Positions 1-6,949 of a stretch of DNA of 7,091 bases are shown piece after piece. The stretch covers positions 1 through 7,091 of the forward strand of contig CALCMV010000040.1 in assembly GCA_937967535.1 (NCBI GenBank), written 5' to 3'. Made by a program: the position numbers and the translations under genes. The notes under the pieces were generated by a model. The model did no database searches and was not told where the DNA came from. It saw only the letters and a list, made by a program, of their open reading frames with translations. This DNA is from an uncultured Saprospiraceae bacterium. Its GTDB lineage: Bacteria > Bacteroidota > Bacteroidia > Chitinophagales > Saprospiraceae. Every line of letters starts with the position of its first letter. The first letter of the stretch is position 1.

Positions 1-141
1 AGCAATGATTTTTAAGTAATTGAATATTAAGTTAAACTACACTTGACAGCTAAAGCAGTCATTACAGTACGCTCAATCTATATTTATTAAATCAAAGAAG
101 CATTTTGATATTATAAATCCACTTATGTGTGTCACACTCAA
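1..141 (+). repeat. Left terminal inverted repeat, 141 bp
   Basis: This segment is the reverse complement of 6950-7091. The two copies differ at only two places: an AAA run at 34-36 faces a four-T run at 7055-7058, and A69 faces A7022 instead of T. The match starts at the first base of the window and stops abruptly after position 141, beyond which the sequences do not align convincingly. The repeat has no open frame. Its inner edge carries the odd-centred palindrome GTGTGTCACAC (127-137). That the copies are inverted repeats is seen directly; their function is not known. Confidence 0.96.
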
Positions 142-882
142 CAATTATAAAGTTAAATTAATTAAATATTTTTTTAATTTCAATGTAATTAAAGTAACTG
201 ATACGCAATTATTTATGATTTAAAAGTGAATTTTCCTCTCGGCTGAGCCGAGACTAATTTCCAACATGCCCAAAGCCTATTTAAATAAAAAATAAGAAAA
301 AAAAATTTATTTATTATGACTTACAACTTATTTTTCGTAACTCACAGCAATAATAAATTATATATATAGTTCTATTTGCAGTTAAAAAATTAATAATCAG
401 GAGTTTTTAAATACTTATTTTATCAACTATCAATAATAATTTTAGCTTATACCGATGTAACCAAGCAAAGAAAATACGTCCTTATTGGTACGGGAGTCCT
501 AAATTCGCTATGTCACAAAATAATACTTTGAAGCATCATAAAATTACTTTATTTTAGGTGTTTTTCATTAAAATAAGCCTACCTAAATATTTGATTGTCA
601 AATAAAAAGCATTAGGCATTTATTTTTGCCACAAATGCACTGATTCGGAGCAAATATTTTAAATATCAGTTTGAAGGTATAGTCAACCTTTTTGATGAAT
701 ATTCCGTCTTAGTACAATAATTTGAATATCAATAATAATAAAATAAGTAAAAGTAAATGCTCATTACCAAGAGTTTGTATAAGAGCATGTTTAAAATTTT
801 TCTTGCTTATTTTTACTATTCTTATACCGTTTTTAATTCTGAATGTCGTATAAAATACCTTATTCAGACAGCAAGTTCTTAA
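142..882. other. AT-rich non-coding leader, no gene seen
   Basis: About 740 bases, strongly AT-rich by eye, contain no credible coding frame on either strand; possible frames are short, low in complexity and lack a plausible start site. The stretch holds the GC-rich hairpin at 237-253, an AT-rich dyad at 588-604 inside a wider GCCTA/TAGGC pair (577-617), and a patch at roughly 450-520 that is less AT-rich than its surroundings. No convincing Bacteroidota promoter (TTTG at -33, TAnnTTTG at -7) was found. The best partial match is TTTG at 691-694 with TAATTTG at 718-724, but its spacing is too long. Confidence 0.7.
237..253. other. GC-rich perfect hairpin in AT-rich leader
   Basis: TCTCGGC and GCCGAGA form a perfect 7-bp stem around a 3-nt TGA loop. 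It stands out because the surrounding sequence is almost all A and T. No T-run follows on either strand, so it is not a textbook intrinsic terminator. It could be a protein-binding palindrome, a weak terminator for transcription entering from the left, or a structured RNA element. Confidence 0.6.
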
Positions 883-924
883 AACTATAAACCATGAACC
901 ATGAACCGGCAACTATGAACTAAT
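883..924 (+). repeat. Degenerate heptanucleotide tandem repeat upstream of the gene
   Basis: Six consecutive 7-base units are visible: AACTATA, AACCATG, AACCATG, AACCGGC, AACTATG and AACTAAT. The consensus is AACYATG. The array ends 20 bases before the first ATG of the large gene and so probably lies in its leader or core promoter. Short tandem heptamers in intergenic DNA are known from some cyanobacteria, and similar ATGAACC-type arrays are familiar to me from Bacteroidota. Their role is unsettled, and copy-number change by slippage could alter promoter spacing. Confidence 0.75.
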
Positions 925-944
925 ACCGCACATTCAAGATTTTA

Positions 945-3900
945 ATGACATTTTTTACAAAAATTATGAAAAGCATACTTACTCGTTTAAAGCATTGCAC
1001 AATGCTTATGTGGTGTCTTTTAGGAACTGTAATCGTCAGTGGGCAGTTTGCAGAGATTGAATTTAGTGCAGAACGCGGGTTTTATGACAATCCCTTTGTA
1101 GTAGAGTTGCTTGCCGACGACCCTTCGGCTACGATTCGATATACAACAAATAATACCAAACCAAGCACATCACACGGAACAATCTACAGCGGTCCGATTA
1201 ATATTTCGAGTACCACTTCCATTCGTGCTATTGCATATACGGCGGCAGGGGCATCGCCCGTAGTGACGCATAGTTATATCTTTTTGGATGATATTATTAC
1301 CGCACCATATATGGAAACCAATATCACCAATAGTGCTACTTATGGTCCGCAGATGCGCGATGCGCTTTTGGCAATTCCGAGTATTTCGCTGGTTTCTTCC
1401 GATGTCAATTCCAATGATTTGATTGATACGGAGGTGGAGACTTCGGTAGAGATGTTTTTCCCCGATGGTACTTCGGCGTTTCAGCTTCATAGTGGTATAC
1501 AGACTTGGGGAGGCAGCCCTACGAATCTAAAGAAACATTATCGCCTCGAATTTAAGAACATTTATGGTGCTTCAAAATTAAAATATCCGGTATTTGATGA
1601 TGATGGTTATGATTATCCGATACCGGCGGTCAATGAATTTGATAAACTCCTATTGAGAGCAGGAAGTCAGGACGGATTAAATTGCGAATATTGCGACGAA
1701 TCGCAGGCACAGTACATTCGCAATCGTTTTATTTGGGATATACAAATGAAGATGGGCTATCCTGCACCGCACGGACGCTATGTACACGTATATGTCAATG
1801 GTGAATATATGGGGCAATATCACCTCATGGAACGCCCGGATGAAGCATGGTTTGAGTCTTATTATTTTCCCGAAAAAATGAAAGAGCAAGTCGAAGTTCG
1901 CAAAAGTGATGAATACTGGAACGAACCCGTATCACCTATTTTTTATAACCAACTACTCGCAGCAGGCTATAATGAGGATTATATTGACAAACAACAAACC
2001 GCAGACTATACAATTTTGAACGATTATGGGGCAAATTTCGACTGGTCATCATTGCACAACAACCTCGGTGGTGCCGACCCTATACCCGGCAATGGCGGTT
2101 ACAAATTCGTTGTATGGGATTTTGATTTGACGCTTGGAAATGTGGGAGTATTTGCCTCCACTTATGGTGCATTGGTCAATTTTAATAGCTTGGCACAAAC
2201 CGGACCTATTCCCAACGGAGTCAATAATGATGAGGAATTTAAAATCATGCAGGGAGATAGATTGGAGTGCCATTGTTTTAATGATGGTGTACTCACTCCT
2301 GCCGTTTTGGATGAGATGTATATGGAGCGTGCCAATCAAGTGCAATTGCCCCTGATAGCGGAGTCGGCACGATGGGGCAATAAACCATTTGGGTTTGAGA
2401 GCCATATATCAAAATCGAATTGGGATGTCAATGACGAATGGATAAAAGAACGCCAAGATGTCAGAAATAATTATTTTCCGAATCGTACCAATAATTTAGT
2501 TGGTTTTTATCAAAATGCCGGGCGTTATCCAAGCACTCAAAGTGTACAATTCAGTCAGTTTGGCGGAGAAGTCAACTCAGGCTACCAACTGACGCTCTCC
2601 AATCCGAATGGTAACGGAACGATTTACTATACCACAGACGGCACAGACCCGCGTCTGGAAGGCGGTAGTATTTCCAACTCCGCCCAACTCTATGCCGGAA
2701 CAATCACGATTAACGGACCAACAGAAATTCGTGCGCGTGTGCGTATCAATTCTTCCAATTGGTCTGCCATGTGTCCGCGTCGTTTTTATGTAGCACAAGA
2801 CCGTTCCGGTCTTGTTATCAATGAAATACATTATCATGCAGATAGCATTTGTCGTTCTATAGATTGGAACGAAACCGAATATCTCGAAATTAAAAATACA
2901 GGCAATACCACACTCAATATGACCGATTGCCGATTCTCTTCGGGCATTACTTATACTTTTCCATGGAATGTGACTATTGCTCCCGGACAAATTATTGTAT
3001 TGGCAGAAAATGCTTTGATATTTCAGCAAGAATTTGGCTTCCAACCTTACGACCAATATAAAGGCGAACTCAGCAATGACGGCGAGACACTTATTTTGGT
3101 GGATTATAATAATGAGGTCTTGGATATTGTCCAATTCAACGACCAGAACCCCTGGGACGAAATGCCCGATGGGGCAGGTGCCTCCCTCGAATTGCGCGAC
3201 CCTTCGCTTGATAATAGCGACCCTTTGAATTGGTTTCGTTCTGACCAAAACTGTGCAGGTACGCCGGGTAACGACAATAGCAGATTGTGCGACTCGCCTA
3301 GCACGCCGATTGTGATTAATGAAATAAATTATAATTCAAATAATGGCGTTACCGACCCCGGCGACTGGGTGGAATTGTACAATCCCAACAACACCGCAGT
3401 CAATATTTCCAATTGGGAATTTTACGATAATAGCAATCAATTTATCATTCCTGCGGGTACTATCATTCAGCCTGATGAATATTTAGTATTGGTGGAAAAT
3501 ACGGTAATGTTTGCGAGCATATTTCCGCAAGTGGGCAATTATATTGGTGATTTTGCATTTAATCTAAGTAAAAAAGGAGAGCGTATTTCTCTGTTTGATA
3601 ATAATAAATGCCTGTCCGATTATGTGGTGTTCGATGATAAAGCCCCTTGGCCCACCGAACCCGACGGCTTAGGACCCAGCCTCTCACTAATCAATCCTTA
3701 TAATGGCTTGGATAATAATTTGCCCGATTCATGGGAATCTTCCTCCGCTATCAATTCTGCCTTTGGTACGCCCGGACGCATCAATATACCTTGTCTGGAA
3801 AGTGATATAGTACCGCCGTCTTTAGTTTGTCCGAATATTCCGGCAACATTTACCCTAGATAATATCTATCCTGATATAGATTATACTTGGTTTGTTCAGG

Positions 3901-6755
3901 GAGCAAGTCCCTCAAGCGGTACAGGGAATTCTATTTCCGTAATGTGGTCAAATCCCGGTACTTATACCGTTCAGCTTGCCAATAATTATTTTGAATGTAT
4001 CAGTGTAAAAACTTTTTCTGTAACCATTGATTGTACTGTTTCTGATACTTACATCACAGCCGAAGATGTAGCACTCAATGATGCGGCATCCAATGCCGGA
4101 GCCGGTACTGTCAGCAGCATTGTATCCGGCACTGCCAATGGTGCGCTTACCTTCAATTCTGATGGTACATTTAATTATGTTCCTGACCCGAATTTTTATG
4201 GTACTGATAATTTTATATATGAAACATGTGATAATATCGCCACACCCGATACCACTGTATATTCTTCCATAAAAAATTACTCCGGGCAAGTGACTTCCGG
4301 CTTCGATGATGTTGAGGAAAATGCCATTGGCGGTATCATTAATACCAATAGTGGCGACCTTGATTTGTTGGTAGATAGTCCTGAAGTCTTTGCCGCAGTA
4401 GGTATTCGTATTCCCAATATTGCTGTGCCTTCGGATGCAGTCATCACCCAAGCCTACCTGCAATTTGTAGCAGACGAAGCACAATCCGGCACTACCAATA
4501 TTAGCATTTCCGCAGAAGATACAGGCAATGCTTCTGCACTCACAAGTACAGCATATAGCATTACTTCAAAAACACAAACAAGCGCAAATGTAGCATGGAC
4601 TCCCCTCCCCTGGACGATAGGTAATTCTTATCAAAGCGCAGATATTAGCAGTATTATTCAAGAACTGATTGATAGAGGAGATTGGTCGGTGGGCAATGCT
4701 ATGACCTTCATTTTGGAAGGCACAGGTACACGTACTGCCGAAAGCTACAACGGCGGGGCAAGTCTAGCTCCCAAATTGTTTATTGATTACGAAACGGTAG
4801 ATTCCATTGTTATTTCGCAAGTCAATACACCTACTTGTATTCCTTCTTTGGTCGAAATAGAAATCATGGCTGTCAATGACCCACCCACTGCCACAAATGA
4901 TAGCAATACGACCAATGAAGATACAACTGTTAGTGGCAATGTAGAATCCAATGATAGTGATGTAGAAGATGCTACACTCACTTTTACTATTAGCACTCAA
5001 GCTGCAAATGGTAATGCTTTATTGAATCCAAACGGCACCTATACCTATACGCCCAATCCGAATTTTAGTGGAACAGATAGTTTTGAATATCAGGTATGTG
5101 ATAGCGGTACACCTGTTTTATGCGAAACGGCAACAGTAAGCATAGCGGTCAATGCCATCAATGATGCTCCAAATATCATCAACGATACACAGAGCCTTGC
5201 AGAAGATTCGAGTGTAAATGGAAATGTATCGCTCAATGACAGTGATTTGGAAGGCGCATTGACCTATAATACTACGCCCCTTGTGCCTCCTGCAAATGGT
5301 ACATTAGTACTCAATTCGGATGGCACCTACACCTACACCCCCGACCCTGATTTCAACGGTACTGATACCTTTGAATATGAGGCATGTGACAATGGAAATC
5401 CTGCACTATGCGAAACAGCAACAGTCACAATCAACATTGTGCCGATTCCTGATGCACCTATTGCAATTAATGATATATTGACAACAGACGAAGAAGCACC
5501 TGTTACCGGCAATATCATTCAAAATGACACAGAACCTGACGGAGAAAATCTTATAGTACATATTACTTTTGTAACGCCACCTGCCAATGGTTCGGCATTT
5601 TTAGTAAGTGATGGCTTTTTCTCTTATACTCCAAATCCAAACTTTAGTGGTGTAGACATCGCCGAATACGAAGTTTGTGATAGTGGAAATCCGATGATGT
5701 GTGATACGGCGATGATAATCATCAATGTCAATGACATCAATGATGCACCTATTGCGGAAGCAGACAGCCTCTTCATGTTTGCCAATAGTACATTGCAAGA
5801 AAATATCATACTTAACGATAGCGACATCGAAAATCACAACCTCACAGCAGTAACAACACCAATAGCAGCACCACTCAATGGTACATTAATCATTGCCCCG
5901 AATGGTAATATTGATTATACACCAAATGCGGATTTTGTCGGCACAGAAACCTTTACTTATGAAGTCTGCGACAGTGGTACTCCAAACGCCTGTAGTACTG
6001 CCGATGTGGTCATTATCGTAGAACCCGATTGTGTAGATGTAGAACTTGTAGTTTGGATGGAAGGTCCTTTTGTACCAACCGTATCGCAAATGCGTACAAC
6101 ACTGAATACTACCAGAGGTTTATTGCCCGGACAAACGCCTACCAGTGCGCTTGCCACGCCCACACCCGCAGGTCAACCCTACAATCGTGCGCCCTGGAAT
6201 TACGCAGGTACAGAAGGGGCAAATTGGACAAATGCCGACTACCAAGGCGACGAGGTAGATTGGGTCTTAGTCTCTTTCCGTACAGACATCGAAGCTAATA
6301 CGGAAATTGCCAAAGCTGCTGCCCTATTGCAAAAAGACGGTACAATCACCTTCCCCGACAGATGTGCATTGAATATAGGAATGGGTGTAAATGCAGTCTA
6401 TATTATAATTGAACACCGCAATCACATCGGTGTCATGTCGCCGCAGGCTATTCCTGTCACCAATGGCACACTGACCTACGATTTTCGTGCAAGCGATAGC
6501 TTCCGGGACATTACGAGTTTTGGACAAAAACAACTCCCCACAGGCGAATGGTGCATGTATGGTGCAGATGGCGACCAAATAGCCGACCAAGTGAGTTACG
6601 ACATCAACGGACAAGATAAATCCATTTGGGCAGAAGACAACGGTGTCTTCGATAATTACCTCGATGCCGACTTCGACCTCAATGGCGATGTCAACGGGGC
6701 AGATAAATCACTTTGGTTTGATAATAACGGTATCTCGTCGCGTGTGCCTAAGTGA
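945..6755 (+). CDS. Giant secreted CotH-like / lamin-tail / cadherin-like repeat surface protein
   Basis: 1936 codons, complete. Domains read from the sequence (approximate residues): signal peptide 8-33; chitobiase-C-like 38-113; CotH kinase-like 145-515; chitobiase-C-like 533-616; lamin-tail 622-778 and 788-947, each opening with a VINEI motif and closing with GTPG; PKD/Ig-like 948-1030; five Big_9 repeats 1033-1695, the first interrupted by a DNRLRE-like domain (about 1106-1284); Bacteroidota-type C-terminal module 1697-1936 with a dockerin-like loop. CotH hallmarks are NGEYMGQYHLMER (285-297), NFDW (364-367) and WDFDLTLG (391-398). CotH of Bacillus phosphorylates spore-coat proteins, but many bacterial homologues are uncharacterised, so kinase activity here is inference. 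Four Big_9 repeats carry a C-x7-C pair, probably a disulfide. Likely role: adhesion or extracellular matrix binding. There is no Shine-Dalgarno site, as usual in the phylum. ATG at 966 (Met8) would give a more compact signal peptide and is an equally good start. Confidence 0.97.
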   Translation: MTFFTKIMKSILTRLKHCTMLMWCLLGTVIVSGQFAEIEFSAERGFYDNPFVVELLADDPSATIRYTTNNTKPSTSHGTIYSGPINISSTTSIRAIAYTAAGASPVVTHSYIFLDDIITAPYMETNITNSATYGPQMRDALLAIPSISLVSSDVNSNDLIDTEVETSVEMFFPDGTSAFQLHSGIQTWGGSPTNLKKHYRLEFKNIYGASKLKYPVFDDDGYDYPIPAVNEFDKLLLRAGSQDGLNCEYCDESQAQYIRNRFIWDIQMKMGYPAPHGRYVHVYVNGEYMGQYHLMERPDEAWFESYYFPEKMKEQVEVRKSDEYWNEPVSPIFYNQLLAAGYNEDYIDKQQTADYTILNDYGANFDWSSLHNNLGGADPIPGNGGYKFVVWDFDLTLGNVGVFASTYGALVNFNSLAQTGPIPNGVNNDEEFKIMQGDRLECHCFNDGVLTPAVLDEMYMERANQVQLPLIAESARWGNKPFGFESHISKSNWDVNDEWIKERQDVRNNYFPNRTNNLVGFYQNAGRYPSTQSVQFSQFGGEVNSGYQLTLSNPNGNGTIYYTTDGTDPRLEGGSISNSAQLYAGTITINGPTEIRARVRINSSNWSAMCPRRFYVAQDRSGLVINEIHYHADSICRSIDWNETEYLEIKNTGNTTLNMTDCRFSSGITYTFPWNVTIAPGQIIVLAENALIFQQEFGFQPYDQYKGELSNDGETLILVDYNNEVLDIVQFNDQNPWDEMPDGAGASLELRDPSLDNSDPLNWFRSDQNCAGTPGNDNSRLCDSPSTPIVINEINYNSNNGVTDPGDWVELYNPNNTAVNISNWEFYDNSNQFIIPAGTIIQPDEYLVLVENTVMFASIFPQVGNYIGDFAFNLSKKGERISLFDNNKCLSDYVVFDDKAPWPTEPDGLGPSLSLINPYNGLDNNLPDSWESSSAINSAFGTPGRINIPCLESDIVPPSLVCPNIPATFTLDNIYPDIDYTWFVQGASPSSGTGNSISVMWSNPGTYTVQLANNYFECISVKTFSVTIDCTVSDTYITAEDVALNDAASNAGAGTVSSIVSGTANGALTFNSDGTFNYVPDPNFYGTDNFIYETCDNIATPDTTVYSSIKNYSGQVTSGFDDVEENAIGGIINTNSGDLDLLVDSPEVFAAVGIRIPNIAVPSDAVITQAYLQFVADEAQSGTTNISISAEDTGNASALTSTAYSITSKTQTSANVAWTPLPWTIGNSYQSADISSIIQELIDRGDWSVGNAMTFILEGTGTRTAESYNGGASLAPKLFIDYETVDSIVISQVNTPTCIPSLVEIEIMAVNDPPTATNDSNTTNEDTTVSGNVESNDSDVEDATLTFTISTQAANGNALLNPNGTYTYTPNPNFSGTDSFEYQVCDSGTPVLCETATVSIAVNAINDAPNIINDTQSLAEDSSVNGNVSLNDSDLEGALTYNTTPLVPPANGTLVLNSDGTYTYTPDPDFNGTDTFEYEACDNGNPALCETATVTINIVPIPDAPIAINDILTTDEEAPVTGNIIQNDTEPDGENLIVHITFVTPPANGSAFLVSDGFFSYTPNPNFSGVDIAEYEVCDSGNPMMCDTAMIIINVNDINDAPIAEADSLFMFANSTLQENIILNDSDIENHNLTAVTTPIAAPLNGTLIIAPNGNIDYTPNADFVGTETFTYEVCDSGTPNACSTADVVIIVEPDCVDVELVVWMEGPFVPTVSQMRTTLNTTRGLLPGQTPTSALATPTPAGQPYNRAPWNYAGTEGANWTNADYQGDEVDWVLVSFRTDIEANTEIAKAAALLQKDGTITFPDRCALNIGMGVNAVYIIIEHRNHIGVMSPQAIPVTNGTLTYDFRASDSFRDITSFGQKQLPTGEWCMYGADGDQIADQVSYDINGQDKSIWAEDNGVFDNYLDADFDLNGDVNGADKSLWFDNNGISSRVPK
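966..1043 (+). other. Sec signal peptide (residues 8-33)
   Basis: From Met8 the protein has a basic n-region (K9, R14, K16), a hydrophobic core from about M20 to V31, and a V-S-G ending before Q34 that fits signal peptidase I (small residue at -1, V at -3). C24 is preceded by L-M-W, which is not a lipobox, so a lipoprotein is unlikely. The extra seven residues from the first ATG (945) lengthen the n-region without adding a recognisable feature. Confidence 0.8.
1377..2489 (+). other. CotH kinase-like domain (residues 145-515)
   Basis: The domain follows the order of CotH-like proteins: an opening strand (IPSISLV), GIQTWGG with downstream KK and an RLEF strand, YGASKLKYPVF, then LLLRAG, a YVNGEYMGQYHLMER strand pair, NFDWSSLHNN, and WDFDLTLG. 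The aspartates D366, D392 and D394 are candidates for the acidic active-site residues needed by Bacillus CotH. The stretch after SSDVNSND looks shorter than in relatives, where a GIY.N-like piece is usual. Enzymatic activity cannot be judged from sequence alone. Confidence 0.85.
4041..6029 (+). repeat. Five tandem Big_9 cadherin-like repeats (residues 1033-1695)
   Basis: The repeats run about 1033-1312 (interrupted), 1313-1408, 1409-1504, 1505-1601 and 1602-1695. Each carries NDS-like acidic turns, an NG(T/N/S) strand, (Y/F)TPNPNFSGTD-like and YEVCDSG-like motifs, and most join through a NDAP-type linker. Paired cysteines are C1385/C1393, C1481/C1489, C1578/C1586 and C1675/C1683. Such repeats usually build an elongated, calcium-stiffened stalk. 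The DNA copies have diverged and are not near-identical, so recent expansion is not evident. Confidence 0.9.
4260..4796 (+). other. DNRLRE-like domain nested in the first Big_9 repeat (residues about 1106-1284)
   Basis: The segment has SGFDDVEEN near its start, then SGDLDLL, VGIRIPNIAVPSDAVITQAYLQF, a T-rich strand ending in VAWTPLPW, SADISSIIQELIDRGDW, AMTFILEGTGTRTAESYNGG and a closing APKLFIDYE. This order matches DNRLRE-type carbohydrate-binding-like domains of Planctomycetota and Bacteroidota surface proteins. It lies between the YETCDN strand of the first Big_9 repeat and a later TPTCIPSLVEIEIMAVND strand that looks like the end of the same repeat. Ligand binding is not shown. Confidence 0.75.
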
Positions 6756-6786
6756 TTAAGTTTAAGTTTAAGTTTAAGTTTAAGTT
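6756..6786 (+). repeat. TTTAAG hexanucleotide tandem repeat after the stop codon
   Basis: TTAAG (6756-6760) is followed by four perfect TTTAAG units (6761-6784) and a partial TT. The array begins on the base after the TGA stop, so it forms the start of the 3' untranslated region. It is a simple-sequence tract that could vary in copy number by slippage. It cannot change the reading frame because it lies beyond the stop. Confidence 0.9.
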
Positions 6787-6793
6787 CACATTT

Positions 6794-6894
6794 CGTGTAA
6801 ATCATATTGAATAAACAACAATAAATTTATTTTTTAATTTAAATAAAAACAAATTTACACGTTACTTATTTTCAATTTATTATATAATTGAAAA
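6794..6894. other. AT-rich dyads downstream of the gene
   Basis: CGTGTAAAT (6794-6802) and ATTTACACG (6853-6861) are 9-bp inverted arms about 50 bases apart. A second dyad, TTTTCAATT (6869-6877) with AATTGAAAA (6886-6894), has an 8-base loop. Neither is followed by a clear T-run on the + strand. They are the only candidates here for a transcription end, and the call is weak. Confidence 0.35.
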
Positions 6895-6949
6895 AAATAC
6901 TGTCTCTCTGCCTTTTTCATTAAAATAATATAATTTTCATGTAAATTAT

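Noticed and set aside
43..84. Promoter-like TTGACA (43-48) and TATATT (79-84) in the left repeat
   Set aside because: The spacing of 30 bases is too long for a sigma-70-type promoter, and Bacteroidota use a different consensus.
1..141. Overlap left by a de Bruijn assembler at contig ends
   Set aside because: Such overlaps are exact and in direct orientation for circular sequences. Here the copies are inverted and differ by one substitution and one indel. A contig stopping inside a genuine inverted repeat remains possible.
396..530. Forward frame reading KYVLIGTG, resembling the start of a nucleotide-binding oxidoreductase
   Set aside because: It has no ATG at its start, is only about 44 codons, and the likeness is one short glycine-rich word. 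It is too little to call a pseudogene.
510..557. 15-codon frame starting ATG after a GGGAG-like sequence
   Set aside because: It is far too short and low in complexity, and the purine run is about 20 bases from the ATG. No support for a leader peptide.
709..912. 67-codon open frame on the minus strand ending in a leucine-rich run
   Set aside because: It lies in AT-rich intergenic DNA, reads through the heptamer array, and its leucine/isoleucine tail is what AT-rich repeats (TAATAATAATAAA) give when translated. No family is recognisable.
3948..4484. 178-codon open frame on the minus strand (also 2577-3248, 223 codons)
   Set aside because: Both lie wholly inside the large + strand gene, whose domains are recognisable throughout; the antisense translations show no family features.
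6869..6894. Intrinsic terminator for the large gene
   Set aside because: The stem is nearly all A/T and no T-run follows on the + strand, so it is listed only as a dyad.
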